A stretch of 64,000 bases of DNA from Vandiemenella viatica. Lineage: Eukaryota; Arthropoda; Insecta; Orthoptera; Morabidae. Positions 25,181-37,208 of this stretch are shown piece after piece; within the stretch, counting starts at the first letter, position 1, and each line of letters opens with the position of its first letter. The notes beneath the pieces are model-generated. The model was not told the origin of the DNA. It made no database searches and saw only the letters and a list, made by a program, of their open reading frames with translations. The position numbers and the translations under genes are program-made. The DNA lies in the NCBI GenBank assembly GCA_031002005.1, contig JARYHS010013631.1, positions 67,701,832-67,765,831 on the forward strand, written 5' to 3'.

Positions 25181-26035
25181 ATATTTTTAACATTTTACTA
25201 CTGTTTGCCCTGGTTTATCAGAAGTTCATTACTTTTACAGATTTCTGCACTTTGAGTCGTTTTAATTAACATGTGTTCTTAGCGTTTTTTAATTTAATTT
25301 CGTAAAAAACTAAAGTTTCGTAAAAAATCAGCTCATTTATTGGTTTCCTCGTCCATTCCATATCAATATTATTGGTAAAATGGGAATATTTCCATAAGTA
25401 ATTTTGGTTTTATTTTTCCTCTATGTCATTATAAGTTATTATGCGTATTCTGAAAATAGACAGAAATTCAATTTTCACTAAAAAGTCGTAAGCCGCAGGT
25501 TAAACAATTTTTTTGCGTTTCCTATAAAATTTGAAAAATGTGACGTGACCCGTTTTTACATTTAGCTATTCATATTGTGTTGTACCTTCATTATAAAATA
25601 ATAATTATAAAAGCCATTTTTATACTTGCGTAAAGGTTATGAAATTGGTAGTGTACTTTTAATACTGTGTAATATATTGAACGGACCCTTAATATTAATC
25701 AACCAAATGAATAATAATGTTATGCCCGCGGACCAGCTGCCCATCTTCGCCGATAGCAGATTTAGAATCGTTCAAATTACAAGTAAAATATTTCTATTAA
25801 TTTCCGTTAATGTTTAAAATCATTTCACTACTTTTTTAGTAAATATTTGTAATTATTAGACTGTTTAAACGCAAATTAACAATATCGCATTACTTGATTT
25901 AGCCTTTAGTCATTGTCATTGTCAAGTTTCACGATGGTTCGACATGAAAAAATTTTCCGACTGCAGATTGCTCTCATTTTGTAAATATTTTAAATTAACC
26001 ACTGTCTATTAACAACAGTTTTTATTAATGTTTTT
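25181..26035. other. No recognisable feature
   Basis: AT-rich sequence; nothing identified. Confidence 0.4.
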
Positions 26036-26042
26036 CATCAGA

Positions 26043-26085
26043 CACGTTTCGCTCTACTGCATTGGGGAATTATCAGTGGCTATAA
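26043..26085 (-). ncRNA. Hammerhead-like motif at the 3' side of the Penelope-like element
   Basis: On the minus strand: CCACTGATAATTCCCC ... AGTAGAGCGAAACGTGTC. CTGATAA (complement of 26070-26076) and GAAAC (complement of 26046-26050) occupy the positions of the two conserved hammerhead boxes (CUGANGA and GAAA). Hammerhead ribozymes are known in Penelope terminal repeats. The first box has one substitution and stem II pairs poorly here, so it is probably inactive. It lies on the same strand as, and downstream of, the Penelope coding region. Confidence 0.4.
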
Positions 26086-26739
26086 ATATACAAAGTGTTA
26101 TAACTAGATCTGTATAAATGAATAAATATTATATTTATTCCTTCTACAATGTTGTAATGTCTGTATAATATTATGTTTACTCCCTCTATTACTATCATTG
26201 TACGTAGTATATGTATAACATGCATAACCTTTTATAAATTCACTCCATAATATTGAAGTTACTGTTTGACTGTCACACTTTATGTAGATACAATCTACAT
26301 ACGAAAATTGTGTTAGCTATTACATTTCAGTCCGGTACAGCACTTTCTGCATTTCTCTGGACTGACAGTCCAATATAAAATTAAGCTTCTGTAATCTTAC
26401 GTGAACTTCACTTTCTATTCTTTGCTCTGTTTCTTGTTGAACATGCACTTGTTATGATTACATGTAACTGGTTTCAATGTTTACTGTGATGTGTTTGTTT
26501 TATAAGCACAGTTGTATCAACCTAGTTACTTTTTGTGTTGTTATAATATCTATGTTCGCTACTTATTAAAATGTAGCTTTGTTTGTGCGATTATATTAAC
26601 TACTATTTTTGATTTGTTTGTGGTTGTGTTGGTTTTCGTGTGTTGTGGTTCTTTCTATTATTTTGAACATGGTTTTGTTTGTTAAGTTTGTAAATTCGTT
26701 GAGCACTGTTTTTCTCTGCACAAAGGCTTTTTGAATTTG

Positions 26740-28360
26740 CTAACTTTCTTGAGCTGTTAGCACTTGTCTTCTATAATTATTCATTTTTATAATTCTCATA
26801 TCTGTCTGTATGGTAGGGGATGGATGATAGTGGTCAGCAAATGTGGAACCGTTTTTGCATGTTGTTGCTCTGATTTGTTCTTTGTATGTAGTGTTGAAGT
26901 ACCTAGATGTCTGACATATATATATTGCTTGGACCTGTTGATAAGTCAGTTGGTATATTCCTGCATGCTGGTTCCGTTCAGTTTTAGTTCTTAGATGCTT
27001 CTGTATTGTGTTGTTTGTTCTAAATGCTATTTTCATACCATTTTTGTCAATGATGAAATAACTTGTACTTCCGCTTAATTCCATGTTGTTAATTCATGTA
27101 CCTATTGAATCGAAACATTGTTATTAGTTTAATGTATTTTGCTACTGATATACATACATACTGATGTTATCCTGATGATGTTTGCTGGCTGTATGGAGAA
27201 AATCCGATTGCCAATAAATAAATAATAAATAACTAATAATAATACTTATTCTGTGTGTTTATTGATGTAGGGCATTGTGTACCAACGATTCTTAGTTTGG
27301 TTCTGTGTGCTGGTGTGTACTGTGTTGGTTAGTATCGTCTTGTATGTTTTGCTCAGAATTTGATTAGTGGGTTGTTTTATTAGTTTTTCAATGTACCCAC
27401 TGTTCTTAGCTATTTGTTCAATTGTGTTATATTCTGTGATATAATCATTTTTAGCTAGTGGTATGTTGTTTAATCTGTGTACCATATGTCTTAGTGCTGC
27501 CTGTTTACGATTTAGGGGGTGGTTGGATGTGTTGTGTATTATGGGATCAGTGCGAGTGGGTTTTCTGTAAATTCTAAATGAAAGTAATTGATTTTTTCTA
27601 CTAATTCTTATGTCAAGGAAGTTCAGTTTGTTATTTGTTTCCATCTAGATGATGAATTTTATATTACTGTGAATGTTATTTATATCATTGTTGAACTGGG
27701 AGATATTTCGCTGTAGTTCATTTATAAGGAACATAATATCATCTACATATCTATACCAATGAATTATCTTATAGTTTGTGTGTGTGAATATGTGGTGTTC
27801 TATGTGCTCCATAAAAATATTAGGCATAAAACCTGATAATGGAGATCCCATGGGCAGTCCTTCGTTTTGGATGTGATACTTATTGGTAAAATGGAAATAG
27901 TTTTGTGATGTGATGAGCTTCAGTATTTCTATTACCGCTTCGATCTGAGTGTTGGAAACTGTGTTGTATATAGAAATGTTATTCTGTATAATATTTATTA
28001 ATTCACTGATTGGAATGACTGAGTACATGATTACCATATCACATGGTATGAGTTTTGCTGTGAGTGGTATCTGTATTGTCTCTATGTTGTGTATTAACTG
28101 TGTTGCTTTTTTCAATGTTTGTCATTACAGAATCTGTAATTTTCAGTTAGGAATTCATGTGTGAACCCACTTACCTGGCACATCGGTGAATTCCTACAGT
28201 TAATTATTGGTCTCATAGGCGAAAAATTTCTGTGTATTTTCAGCTGACCTCTGAGGATGGGGGCCTTGGGATTTCTGGAGGGGAAATATTGTTTCTCCCA
28301 GTCTGTTAGAATGTGTGTGATTTTAACACTTTTCATGTTATTATTAAATCTGTTTGTCAA
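26740..28360 (-). pseudogene. Penelope-like element: RT plus GIY-YIG endonuclease, decayed
   Basis: Penelope-like elements encode an RT related to telomerase and, in many lineages, a GIY-YIG nuclease. On the minus strand: 28360-28112 gives LRGQLKIHR and MRPIINCRNSP (N-terminal RT region). After a frameshift, 28115-27645 gives the palm, with CDMVIMYSVIP (motif A aspartate kept), GLPMGSPLSGFMPNIFME (motif B) and YVDD at 27749-27738. One in-frame TAG (27647-27645) separates this from NKLNFLDIRI ... FRIYRKPTRTD (27644-27246). About 160 bp of foreign-looking sequence follows. Then KIAFRTNNTIQKHL and the nuclease domain resume (27084-26740) with GIYQLTYQQ and YICQTSRYF, where YIG has become YIC. 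The RT active-site residues are present but the frame is broken in at least three places. The 5' part is truncated near 28370. Confidence 0.9.
27100..27245 (+). mobile_element. Inverse-oriented Penelope-type end inserted in the PLE
   Basis: Lies where the RT-to-GIY-YIG linker should continue. On the plus strand it reads CCTGATGATGTTTGC ... GGAGAAAATCCGATTGCC and ends in AATAAATAAATAATAAATAA. CTGATGA (27172-27178) and GAAA (27198-27201) again fit hammerhead boxes, and the AATAAATAA tail looks like a 3' end. I infer a short plus-strand fragment of another Penelope element inserted into this one; no clear target duplication. Confidence 0.4.
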
Positions 28361-28375
28361 AGAGGTTTATTTATA

Positions 28376-30048
28376 TTTCTACATTTTTATGAAAGTTAAT
28401 ATTCTATTGCGCTATTAGGGTAGATGCGAAGACTGAAATATAATTTAATGAAATTTTTATTATTATATTGGTAAAATGAGGAGTTATATTTAACCAATAA
28501 GTTATAAAAAACTTATTTCAAAAAACTAATTAAGAAATTAAATCTATTTATAAATAACCGGAGAGCAAATCAACTGCAAAACTACGAGCCAAGAGACAGA
28601 ATAATAGTAAACCCAATGTCATCATAATTTTGATGAGTAAAAAAATATCAAACATTCACCACTGTTGCTAACACCTTTTCTTAATTTATGGGCAGAAATA
28701 TATTTCTATATTTCTGCGCATAAATATTGCAAAGTTGATTAAAAATTTATTTCTATGTACTTAAACAATCCTTATATTTATAGGAGAAAACTTCGGTTAC
28801 CACATTGTTATCAAGACGCCCTAAATCCCGGGTAACAGGGAAGACTAGTTCCGCCATTCCTAGTTGCTAGACTCGAATTTAGTTTCTGATTTTGGATCTG
28901 GAGTACTGTGGTTTTATCCTGGTTTAGGCCGAGATTTACAGATACTTTATCCCACCCTTCACCTCTCGAAAAGGTTGATTCATGTTTCTGCACTACAGGT
29001 CATCCATACTTCAAATTCCGCATAAAACTGTTGATCCTCTTAACCGGAAAGAATTAAAATAATGGATAAGGTGGCAACTATAGATAGTAATATGAACATT
29101 TCATCCAAGATAAAATAAACGCTGATTACAGAGACTACCTAGAAACACAAGCTTATTTACTTGAGCGTTGCGAATATAGTAGTTAACAATGAATTAAGTT
29201 TTGACCGAGTCTATTGATTTTAAAAGTTGAACCAGTCAGTTAGTGAGAGTGTGCGCTTAAAGAGATCTTCAGACAGTACCACCCGCGAATACAGCCAGCC
29301 AGAAACAACAGACCTATGCGTTCCAGCCTCTCCCGTAGGCAGTAAGCGATATTCTCGCCAACAAAACAGGATCAAATTTCTGTACTCAGCGAAAAAAAAA
29401 ATAACCCACCAGTTTTAGTCTCTTTCAAGAGTCCATAAGCATGAAGAGTTATCTGTTTACTGTCATTCGATAGGCTGTTTTGGTATCACATGAATCGGGG
29501 ATGAATTCAGAATACCAGTGGCCTGGACGAAGAAATTCTTTTAACCCAATCCCTCTAAAAATAAAGACAAGGTTTAGGTGTCTAGTATTTGAGTCTCTTT
29601 ATTTCGTATTACGAGTCTTCTCGTTGCTTCTCCGTATTCATATTGGTAGATACTGGAGGAGGACGTTTTGTGGAAATTTTTAGTTTAATGAAACATGCAC
29701 AAACTATGTACTTTTGTTTATGTTACCTCGGAAGTTTCCACGAATTTTCGTGTTGTTGAATTCGTTAATTAGGTGTCTGTTAGCAATTAAATATTGATTT
29801 TGGGAATTTCATACTGGGAAATATGAGAGTAACAAGATTTTGTGTAGCAGAATACAATAAATTTAATTTTATGCTAGAATGGTTGATGTTAATTCACTCT
29901 GTTATTTACGCTCCGACGATACACGTAAAGATATGCGGAGGAAGGGAAAATCGCTGTTTGAAGTAATTGAACATTCCTCCACACCACTATAACAGCCGAT
30001 GTCATAATGTGGGAACCACTTGAACGTTTCAAGAGGTGGACTGCGCGG
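28376..30048. other. No recognisable gene
   Basis: AT-rich up to about 28780, then mixed composition. Short frames at 28811-29683 have no known motif. Confidence 0.35.
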
Positions 30049-31020
30049 TTAATTCAAACTCTGTCGCTTAATTCTTGTCACATGTTTGAGGATGCGAGGA
30101 GAGATAAGGAACAATTTACCGTTGAAACTGTTAAGTCGCATTGCTCTATTTCTCAGTTGTGTGTGTAATCTGGAACAGGCCGCGCGAACAATGCAGGTTG
30201 CGGCGTGGAGCCTCTGGTTTGTGACGTCACATCTCTGCACAGTGCCTCTGCTGCTGCTGCTGCTGTTCTTGCAAACCTTTTGTGGCCTTCGGAAGCGCCG
30301 GCTGTGGTTTATCAAAGACTTCAACGCAGGCTTTGTGCCTCCCGGCCCACTGTTTCCACAATGCACTCTCTGCTGCGGGGAACGCCAAAGAAACGGTACA
30401 GACACATCTGCAGCAACAGCGTCCGGGCTGACTCTCTGGAGAGGCGTATCTTACGACGCATCATTCTCAGACTTAAAAGCGAAGACCTGGTTTCTTGATT
30501 AAGCAAGACGTGACTTAACAACGATGTGCGAGCCACCACTGCGGGAGAACAAAACACACTGTTGGATTCCGTACGGCATTCTTTTATCAGTGAGACGAAT
30601 GCTGGCACGTTTCTCAATTTTCTCCTCAAATTTACGAAGCCTGTTTCGAAGACAAAAATGTGTTCCATGCTCGCAGCTATTTAACAAGGGTGGTTTCTGA
30701 TTACGGAGGGATAAATCGCCATCAACTGTGTCGAGTTCTCTCACTCTATACGCAGTGGTGAGCGGCTTAGGATTTAATGTAGGCGAATTTTGCAAAAACT
30801 GGTGATAAGGAATTGTGAAACACCGCGCAAGTCCCGATTCATGGAAATCTGACCTAACTATAGTGCGTGCAGTTAACAGAGGCGGCCCAAGGACACTCTC
30901 CCCTCTTCGCTGCCCTCGCCCCTTCGTGCGATGAGGAAAGAGTGCAAGCTGACAAATTTTCCACTCGCATGCAGCGGTAAGGGCAACAGTTGAGCACAAA
31001 CACGGTACGTCCTTCTATAG
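30049..31020. other. GC-richer block with overlapping long frames, unidentified
   Basis: Composition shifts sharply from the AT-rich surroundings, with more CpG and a CTG repeat (about 30248-30264). Frames of 97-166 codons are open on both strands: 30086-30502 and 30205-30498 on plus, 30999-30499 and 30405-30049 on minus. The plus frame at 30086 has a leucine-rich stretch (LLLLLLFLQT) that is simply the CTG repeat. None shows a domain I recognise. It could be part of an unknown TE, a gene promoter or first-exon region, or chance openness due to higher GC. Confidence 0.3.
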
Positions 31021-32640
31021 AGTACGGGACATTGTTACAGTGTTAAGCGATAACGACCTTAAGGAAGTTTCATGTGCTATGTGAAGGTTTTAAAAAAAAA
31101 AATAGATTCTACAACTAAAATTGATTAAATTTAAGTGCAGCTTTCATTGTACATAGTGGCCAAACGTATTTGAGGAGATTGGTTGTATTTTGTCTGCTCC
31201 CACAGCCATAGCTGAGTACGTGTTGGTTGTGTTTTCTACCATCCTTATTCTTGCTGTTATCACGTTCAGACTTAAAGTCAGTAAAGCTTTGTCACGCGGC
31301 GTGTAGTGTGGCAAACCTCAAGTCGCTCGAAGTTCCTACTTGTGGACTTGCGTTCTATTGAATTCACACGTGCCATATTCATGGTGCGTGAATAGGCAAA
31401 TTGCGAGGGACGCTCTTCTCGACGTACATTGTGGAAAACAATAAAGGCGTCGAAGGTCCTTTTGTGTGCTCTAATACCTACTTAAACAAATGAAATTGTG
31501 TATAAAATCAATTAAAAGTTACACAGAATTAGTTGGAATCGCAATGAACACAACATTCGCTAATTCAACAGAATGCTTACCAAATTTAACAACTTTCAAA
31601 GAGTCAATAGCTTACACAATATTTCCAGTTACAGTAATTTGACTAATATGTCAGGCATTGCAATAGCCTAACACCGATGATTCAGTTCATTTACAGCATT
31701 TTCACACACGTGATATAGTCGTAACTTAATTATTTAAATTTATACTCACTTTTCTTCTTTCAGAACCATTTACTTGGTTAATTGCATGATTGTACTTATT
31801 GGAAACTGGGCCTTACGAACGTGCCGCAGTGGCTTACGTATTGTTCCGTAGTGATTTTTTGAGGAGAAAAATGCAAAAGGTGTTAGTGTTTGATGTCGTT
31901 GGATAAAAGTCGGAGAAGGTAATTATAATAATACTAAAGCTAATAAAATTTTATTTTGATCGTTTAAACAAAACGATTCCAATTTATTTGTTTGCGATAC
32001 AATGCTAACGGCGTGTAGAGAGAGTTAAGAAAAAAACCATCTGGCAGATTTGAAAACTTTTGTGGAATGTGAGCAACTAATTTTGAATGTTTATTGGAAA
32101 AAAAACTGTAGACTTAAATTAATTAAAATTGCTCATTTAATTTTCTTTTTAAAAAATATATCAACTTCAAAATGATCGCAAACCTTTCTGTAAAATATCA
32201 GACACGACATATCGCTGTAAATTATGAACCAATTTTCAGCTTCGATGTAAAGACGAGAAATACCTTATTTCTTCGCGAAAAGCTTGTAGAAAACGTGAAT
32301 TAAAAAAATGTCTATACGTTTTCGGAGTTTTATAAATTACCGGGTTTCATGGTATAGTTATGAAAATTATCTACAAGAATTCCTTCAACTTCCCAGAAAA
32401 CTCAAATAATTATTTTCACTTTTTACACGAAATTTACATTATAATGGTGTTTAGTGCAATAAGAACTAAAATACGATTATAAATTTTGATATTAAGGGGA
32501 TCAGAAGCTAGCTTAGGAGCTGCGACAGATCGACAAACAAGTCGTTCCATGAGGAATCTGTCTAATGATCATAGTAACTGAACACTAAAAAATAGTCCAA
32601 ACATTCTACATTTAAAACTGGGTATTGTGGGCCATTTCCT
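31021..32640. other. No recognisable feature
   Basis: AT-rich sequence; nothing identified. Confidence 0.4.
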
Positions 32641-32800
32641 CAATTGCGAGTTAATCAATTTTTTATAAAGGGGAATAACACGTTATGCAATTGAATTTTG
32701 TTTTATTTTTGTGTCATACGCGATTCGCTCTATCTCCAGAGCATCATCGGTGACATCTGTTTAGTATTTATACTTTTAGCTAGTTACAGTTGGTTTAAAA
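32640..32800 (-). repeat. Penelope-type terminal fragment with hammerhead-like core
   Basis: The minus strand reads GTCACCGATGATGCTCTGG, AGATAGAGC, GAATCGCG. GCTCT and AGAGC (complements of 32738-32742 and 32727-32731) form a 5-bp stem with a 6-nt loop. The stem is flanked by CGATGAT (cf. CUGAUGA) and GAAT (cf. GAAA): the hammerhead stem II layout with mutated boxes. No coding sequence adjoins, so this looks like a solo end. Confidence 0.45.
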
Positions 32801-33189
32801 ACAATATAAAGTTCAGGTGAAATTAAATATACTTATATGTTACTTTTTTACTTTTTTCTCATGATCAGGGTTAGCTTCTCTGTGTAGGTTTTTTCGAATC
32901 TTCTGAAGGTATGAAGCACTACACTGCACCGACAAAATTTCATATTGTCACTATTATTTAACGTTAGTATCGTTTTCAAAACACGAGAGACTAAACACCA
33001 CGCCATGTTTTTCGCAAGTCCATAGAGTGTGTGTTTGTTTATGTTTCAGGTTTTGTTGTGATTAGGGTTCGTTGGTTTTACAGTCTACTTTGTGTTATCT
33101 TTGATGGTAGGCGGGGATTTGAAATGGTTGTCTTTTTGTGAATATTTCTTTCTTTTTACACGCTTTATATTAGCTTGACTTGTTTGTAT

Positions 33190-33720
33190 GTACGTATGAA
33201 TGTAACGGTATTTTACAACTCCATTTTGACCCACTTCCCGATGTCCGAGCTGTTTGAAATTTGGCACACATATTAAGAACAGGTGACAATACAATAATTT
33301 CATAGCTATATCCTGCTATGCTCATTACTTTGAAAGTAACAACAGAAAAATGGTTGAATGTCTTGGAATTTTGCAATATAATTTTAACCCAATTCCAGAT
33401 GTCCGAGTTGTTTGAAATTTTGCTCATGTATTGATAACTGATTACAATACAATAACTCCATAGCTATGTCTTGATATTCTGATTACGTTGACAGTAAAAA
33501 CATAAAAATTTTGCACACGTTTTAAGAACCGTTGACAATACAGTAGTCTCTTAGCAACGTCCTGCTATTCACGTTACTCTGACGGTAACAATAGAAAAAT
33601 GGTTGCCATGGAATGGAATCTTTCATTTCAGTGTTTACCCGCTTCCTGACGTCCGAATCGTTTTAAATTTTGCACACTTATTAAGAACCGATAAAAATTC
33701 AATAATTTCACTCTCACCAC
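33190..33720. repeat. Degenerate tandem repeat, about 150-bp period
   Basis: The word ATGTCCGAGYTGTTTGAAAT starts at 33241 and 33399, with a decayed version (ACGTCCGAATCG) at 33649 and a partial unit near 33500. Each is followed by GCACAC...TATTAAGAAC...GACAATAC. Units are well diverged, so the array is old. Reading frames in it are artefacts of the repeats. Confidence 0.7.
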
Positions 33721-34203
33721 GTTGTCAGTGTATCCTATACTTGATGGGATTACTGAGTTAGGCAAATGCAGCCGCGACATTAGTGCACAGGTGTGATTCA
33801 TGGAATCTTCGTCATTTGGCGGCCACACCCTCCGGAGATTTCCCACCCAATATAGCCATCATCATCATCATCGTTCTCCAGTTTCCCGGGTGTGATTTAC
33901 GAGCCTTGGTTGCTGTAGAAGATCGTCTTCTGTTGTATCCTATCCAGAAAGGTTTCTCTGTCTGAAGTCGCTTAACGTTATGTTGAATAGTAAGTATTCG
34001 AAATATTACTTCGTACTATTACAGAAAAGTATCCTTCCTCGTTTACCGTGCTATTGGATCTCTCGTTGAGTTGACCATTTAATTGTAATTTTCTAGTGGA
34101 AATAATAATTAATAATGAAACTACAACTCAAAGAAAAAGAGAGATTGGCGAAGAAAAGCCAAAAGTAAGAAACATACTTTTTAAACTATCTGAACTAAAA
34201 AGT

Positions 34204-34693
34204 TAATAATAAAATTTTAGTTTAAAAAACTAAAATCACGCTTTCGTAGTAATGTGAACTAAAAGGTTAAAAATAATATTTAAATATAAACATTTTGTTT
34301 AACAGTGATAGGATGTCCAACAATTCAGGATAAATTAATTTTTTTAAATAAGCTTAAAGTATAAAGTCACTGATTACAAAATTAACTTTAATGTTAAAAA
34401 AGCGTGGGGTGCGCTCTACATAACTTTTGACAATGACTCTGTCTTTACAAACAGCCAACGACAAAAAATATAAGACAACTGAAATAGCACCCCATGCTTT
34501 TTTACATTAAAGTTAATTTTGTAATCAGTGACTTTATTCTTTAAGCTTATTCAAAAAAAAAAAAAAATCCCGAATTGTGGGACGTCCTATCACTGTTTAA
34601 AAAAATATTTATATTTAAATATTATTTTTAACCTTTTAATTCACATTACTACGAAAGCGTGATTTTAGTTTTTTAAACTACAATTTTTTAATA
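34204..34693. mobile_element. Foldback / long-TIR MITE (about 208-bp arms)
   Basis: Left arm 34204-34411 and right arm 34488-34693 are inverted copies that align almost end to end (shared words include AAATCACGCTTTCGTAGTAA and GTCACTGATTACAAAATTAA), around a loop of about 76 bp. A transcript would make a long hairpin. TTAATA occurs just outside both arms and might be a target duplication. No coding potential; superfamily unknown. Confidence 0.8.
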
Positions 34694-36450
34694 TGGCATA
34701 TAGTGTTTGATTAGACAAGTTTGTATAATCATTTATGATCTGCTTTCCTTCAACTAGTATAAAAAATTGATTCTGAATTTAGTCTTTAAATAAAGCTGCA
34801 CTAGAAATTACCCATAAGGTTTGTTTTGCTACATGAAATTTCGGCCCATAATTTCAGCTGTCACTTAAGAGCTATTCGTTTTGAAGTATTCGCTACAACG
34901 TTCCGTTAGCCCACATTCCATGTCACTCTGCAGGACGCTTTACTCCCTGGGATTGGCGTTTAATGACAGCCCGACGCAGAAGCGTAATGTGCGCCAAATC
35001 GAAATTCTGTCAAAAGCTTATTGAGGATATGTGAATATTTTAATATAAAATTCATCTTTTTCAAAAATATGCACTATGCGGGAGCTGCATTAGCTATGTC
35101 CCTGTAATGCAGATATTCAGATCCACTGTTTTACACAGGCCAGACGTTAAAGATGGTTTTTACTACAATTTCAGAGTACAGACCAAAGTGACAAATTTAG
35201 AGATACACAATACTTATTTAAAGCTTTATAAATTAACCGCTTACCGGATCATTGAATTCATACTGTGGTACCGTATAGCTGAAACTAATGTTCACTAACT
35301 GTATTAAACGTGTGTGCACCCTTTTTATTTATGCATTCGTTGTTGGAAAGAAAACAGCATTCTATATTTTAAATCGTTTGATGGTATTATTAAAAAAATC
35401 TCTGGTGCATGTACGTCGCATCCTAAAGTAAGCGTACCACAAATGTTTCATTTCAAGGCAGAAGCCATGAATATGTAGAATGGATCCCAGAGGGGGTTAT
35501 TTCGAAGGCAACTTGTTGAATAGAGACCGTAGTATCTGTGAGTGGTTAGACAGTGGTGGCAGCCTATATGCTATGGGTTGCTGAGTGTTTTTACTCGTAA
35601 ATAAAGTTATTCCAAACATAAGCGCTACGAATTTCAAGCAAAATTCAATGCAATTAGCGATTCAGAAAGGTAAGAATATTTTCCATAATCGTGATGTGAA
35701 GGCAATCACATAAATTTTAAATTAATTCTACTTTATATGAGATTTCTGAAGAAAATTATGCTGCCCAACGAATACGAGGTGACACAGTGACGAGAGCTTC
35801 AATTGAATGAATTAATTGCCCAAGCACCCTCACTGGTTCAAGCGTAATTAATGATCGTTGACTGAAGTTAAGTTTATCGAATGGAAATTAAGTAAGATTA
35901 TTTAACTGTGCTCAAGCATGCCAGTATAGTGAAGTGAAGCTACGTGACAAAGATTAGAGATGGTTTTGCTGCCTGTAGATGTGGGTAGTCACATATCATT
36001 ATACCAAATTCCACCCTTGAACTATTAATTCTCTTCTAACCCTTCAATTTCCACATTGGTCATCATAACGTCAGATTTCAGACACTAGCAGGAGCAACAC
36101 CTCTTCCGCTACTGTTTGCATCTGTCCATATCAACCAGCTCGATTCTTACTGATATAATGCGCTATTTAGATGTATGGTTTACATCTCTTACATTTTTAT
36201 CCCTTTCTTCGTAACAGCTCAAGACATAGTTTTCCAAGCGTAGTGACGCAATGTGTTCTTTGCGGTTATGCCTCCACATAATATTTCCACAAAACGGTGT
36301 GCGTCTTTAGTGTGGTTCTGCCTTATCGAATCTCAACTTTGTCAGAAACGAGTGAAGATATCGAAATGTGCCGACGAAACGAAGCTTTTTAGTACCCTTC
36401 CGAAACAAACCCGTGAGTCTATTTTGTTCATTTACTTATTTTGCTTTTGG
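34694..36450. other. No recognisable gene
   Basis: Ordinary AT-rich sequence; the short frames 35107-35298 and 36253-36537 are not supported as genes. Confidence 0.4.
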
Positions 36451-36587
36451 TTTTACGCCTCGTCGACGTCAATGTCATTAGAGGCGGGAAGGACTGGAGA
36501 CAAGGAAATGGAAGAAATTCTGTCACAGCTTTATTAAGGAACCATCCCGCCATACGCCTGAATTGATTGTGGGAAAAACTCGTGAAG
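36451..36587 (-). mobile_element. tRNA-derived SINE, main family (copy 6, 5'-truncated)
   Basis: The 3' module appears on the plus strand as ACGCCTCGTCGACGTC and ATTAGAGGCGGGAAGG, followed by a decayed body (CATCCCGCCATACGCC). The tRNA head is missing. Confidence 0.75.
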
Positions 36588-37208
36588 ACTACAATCGAAA
36601 TTGATTAAGCAAATCGTCAGTCAAGATCTGGTTTCATAAGCTCGATAAGCTGCTGGACATTTCGACTGAGTTAAACATATTAATTAAATTTGGTTTCATC
36701 GCGCCTAAAGGGTGAGTAGTGCTGGCGGGTTATATTCACCTGTTAAATACCGACCGTTATTTCACTTCGGAACATCGACGTACAGTTCGCACTCTCTTCG
36801 AAATTAAAATTTCGCTGTAATTATCCACTCGCTTTGAAATGCTTTTGTTGTTAGTCAATATACGATAATTTTCAAGTGCGTGTGGGCAGTAAATATGGCT
36901 CATTAGCATCCATTTTACTCAGTGTGGCGTGGAATATAATTGAATCTCGTTATGGAGGAAGTGCAGTTTGTGGTAGTGCTATTCATTCATTTCAGCTGGA
37001 CGGTATTTCGTGCTTAAACCGATAGCAATTTCACCGAAAAAAATAGTTTGCTTTATATAAAGAAATATGGGAGTCTCTTGATATTTAAACGAGATAATAT
37101 CTGGAACAATTTCTTAAATGTTATCCAAAATGTTCTTTAAATTTCTGTAACAACCTAATAATCTACAAAAAATGACTTAAGTCAAGTAACGACGTATACT
37201 GTCAGTAA
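36588..37208. other. No recognisable feature
   Basis: AT-rich; nothing identified. Confidence 0.4.
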
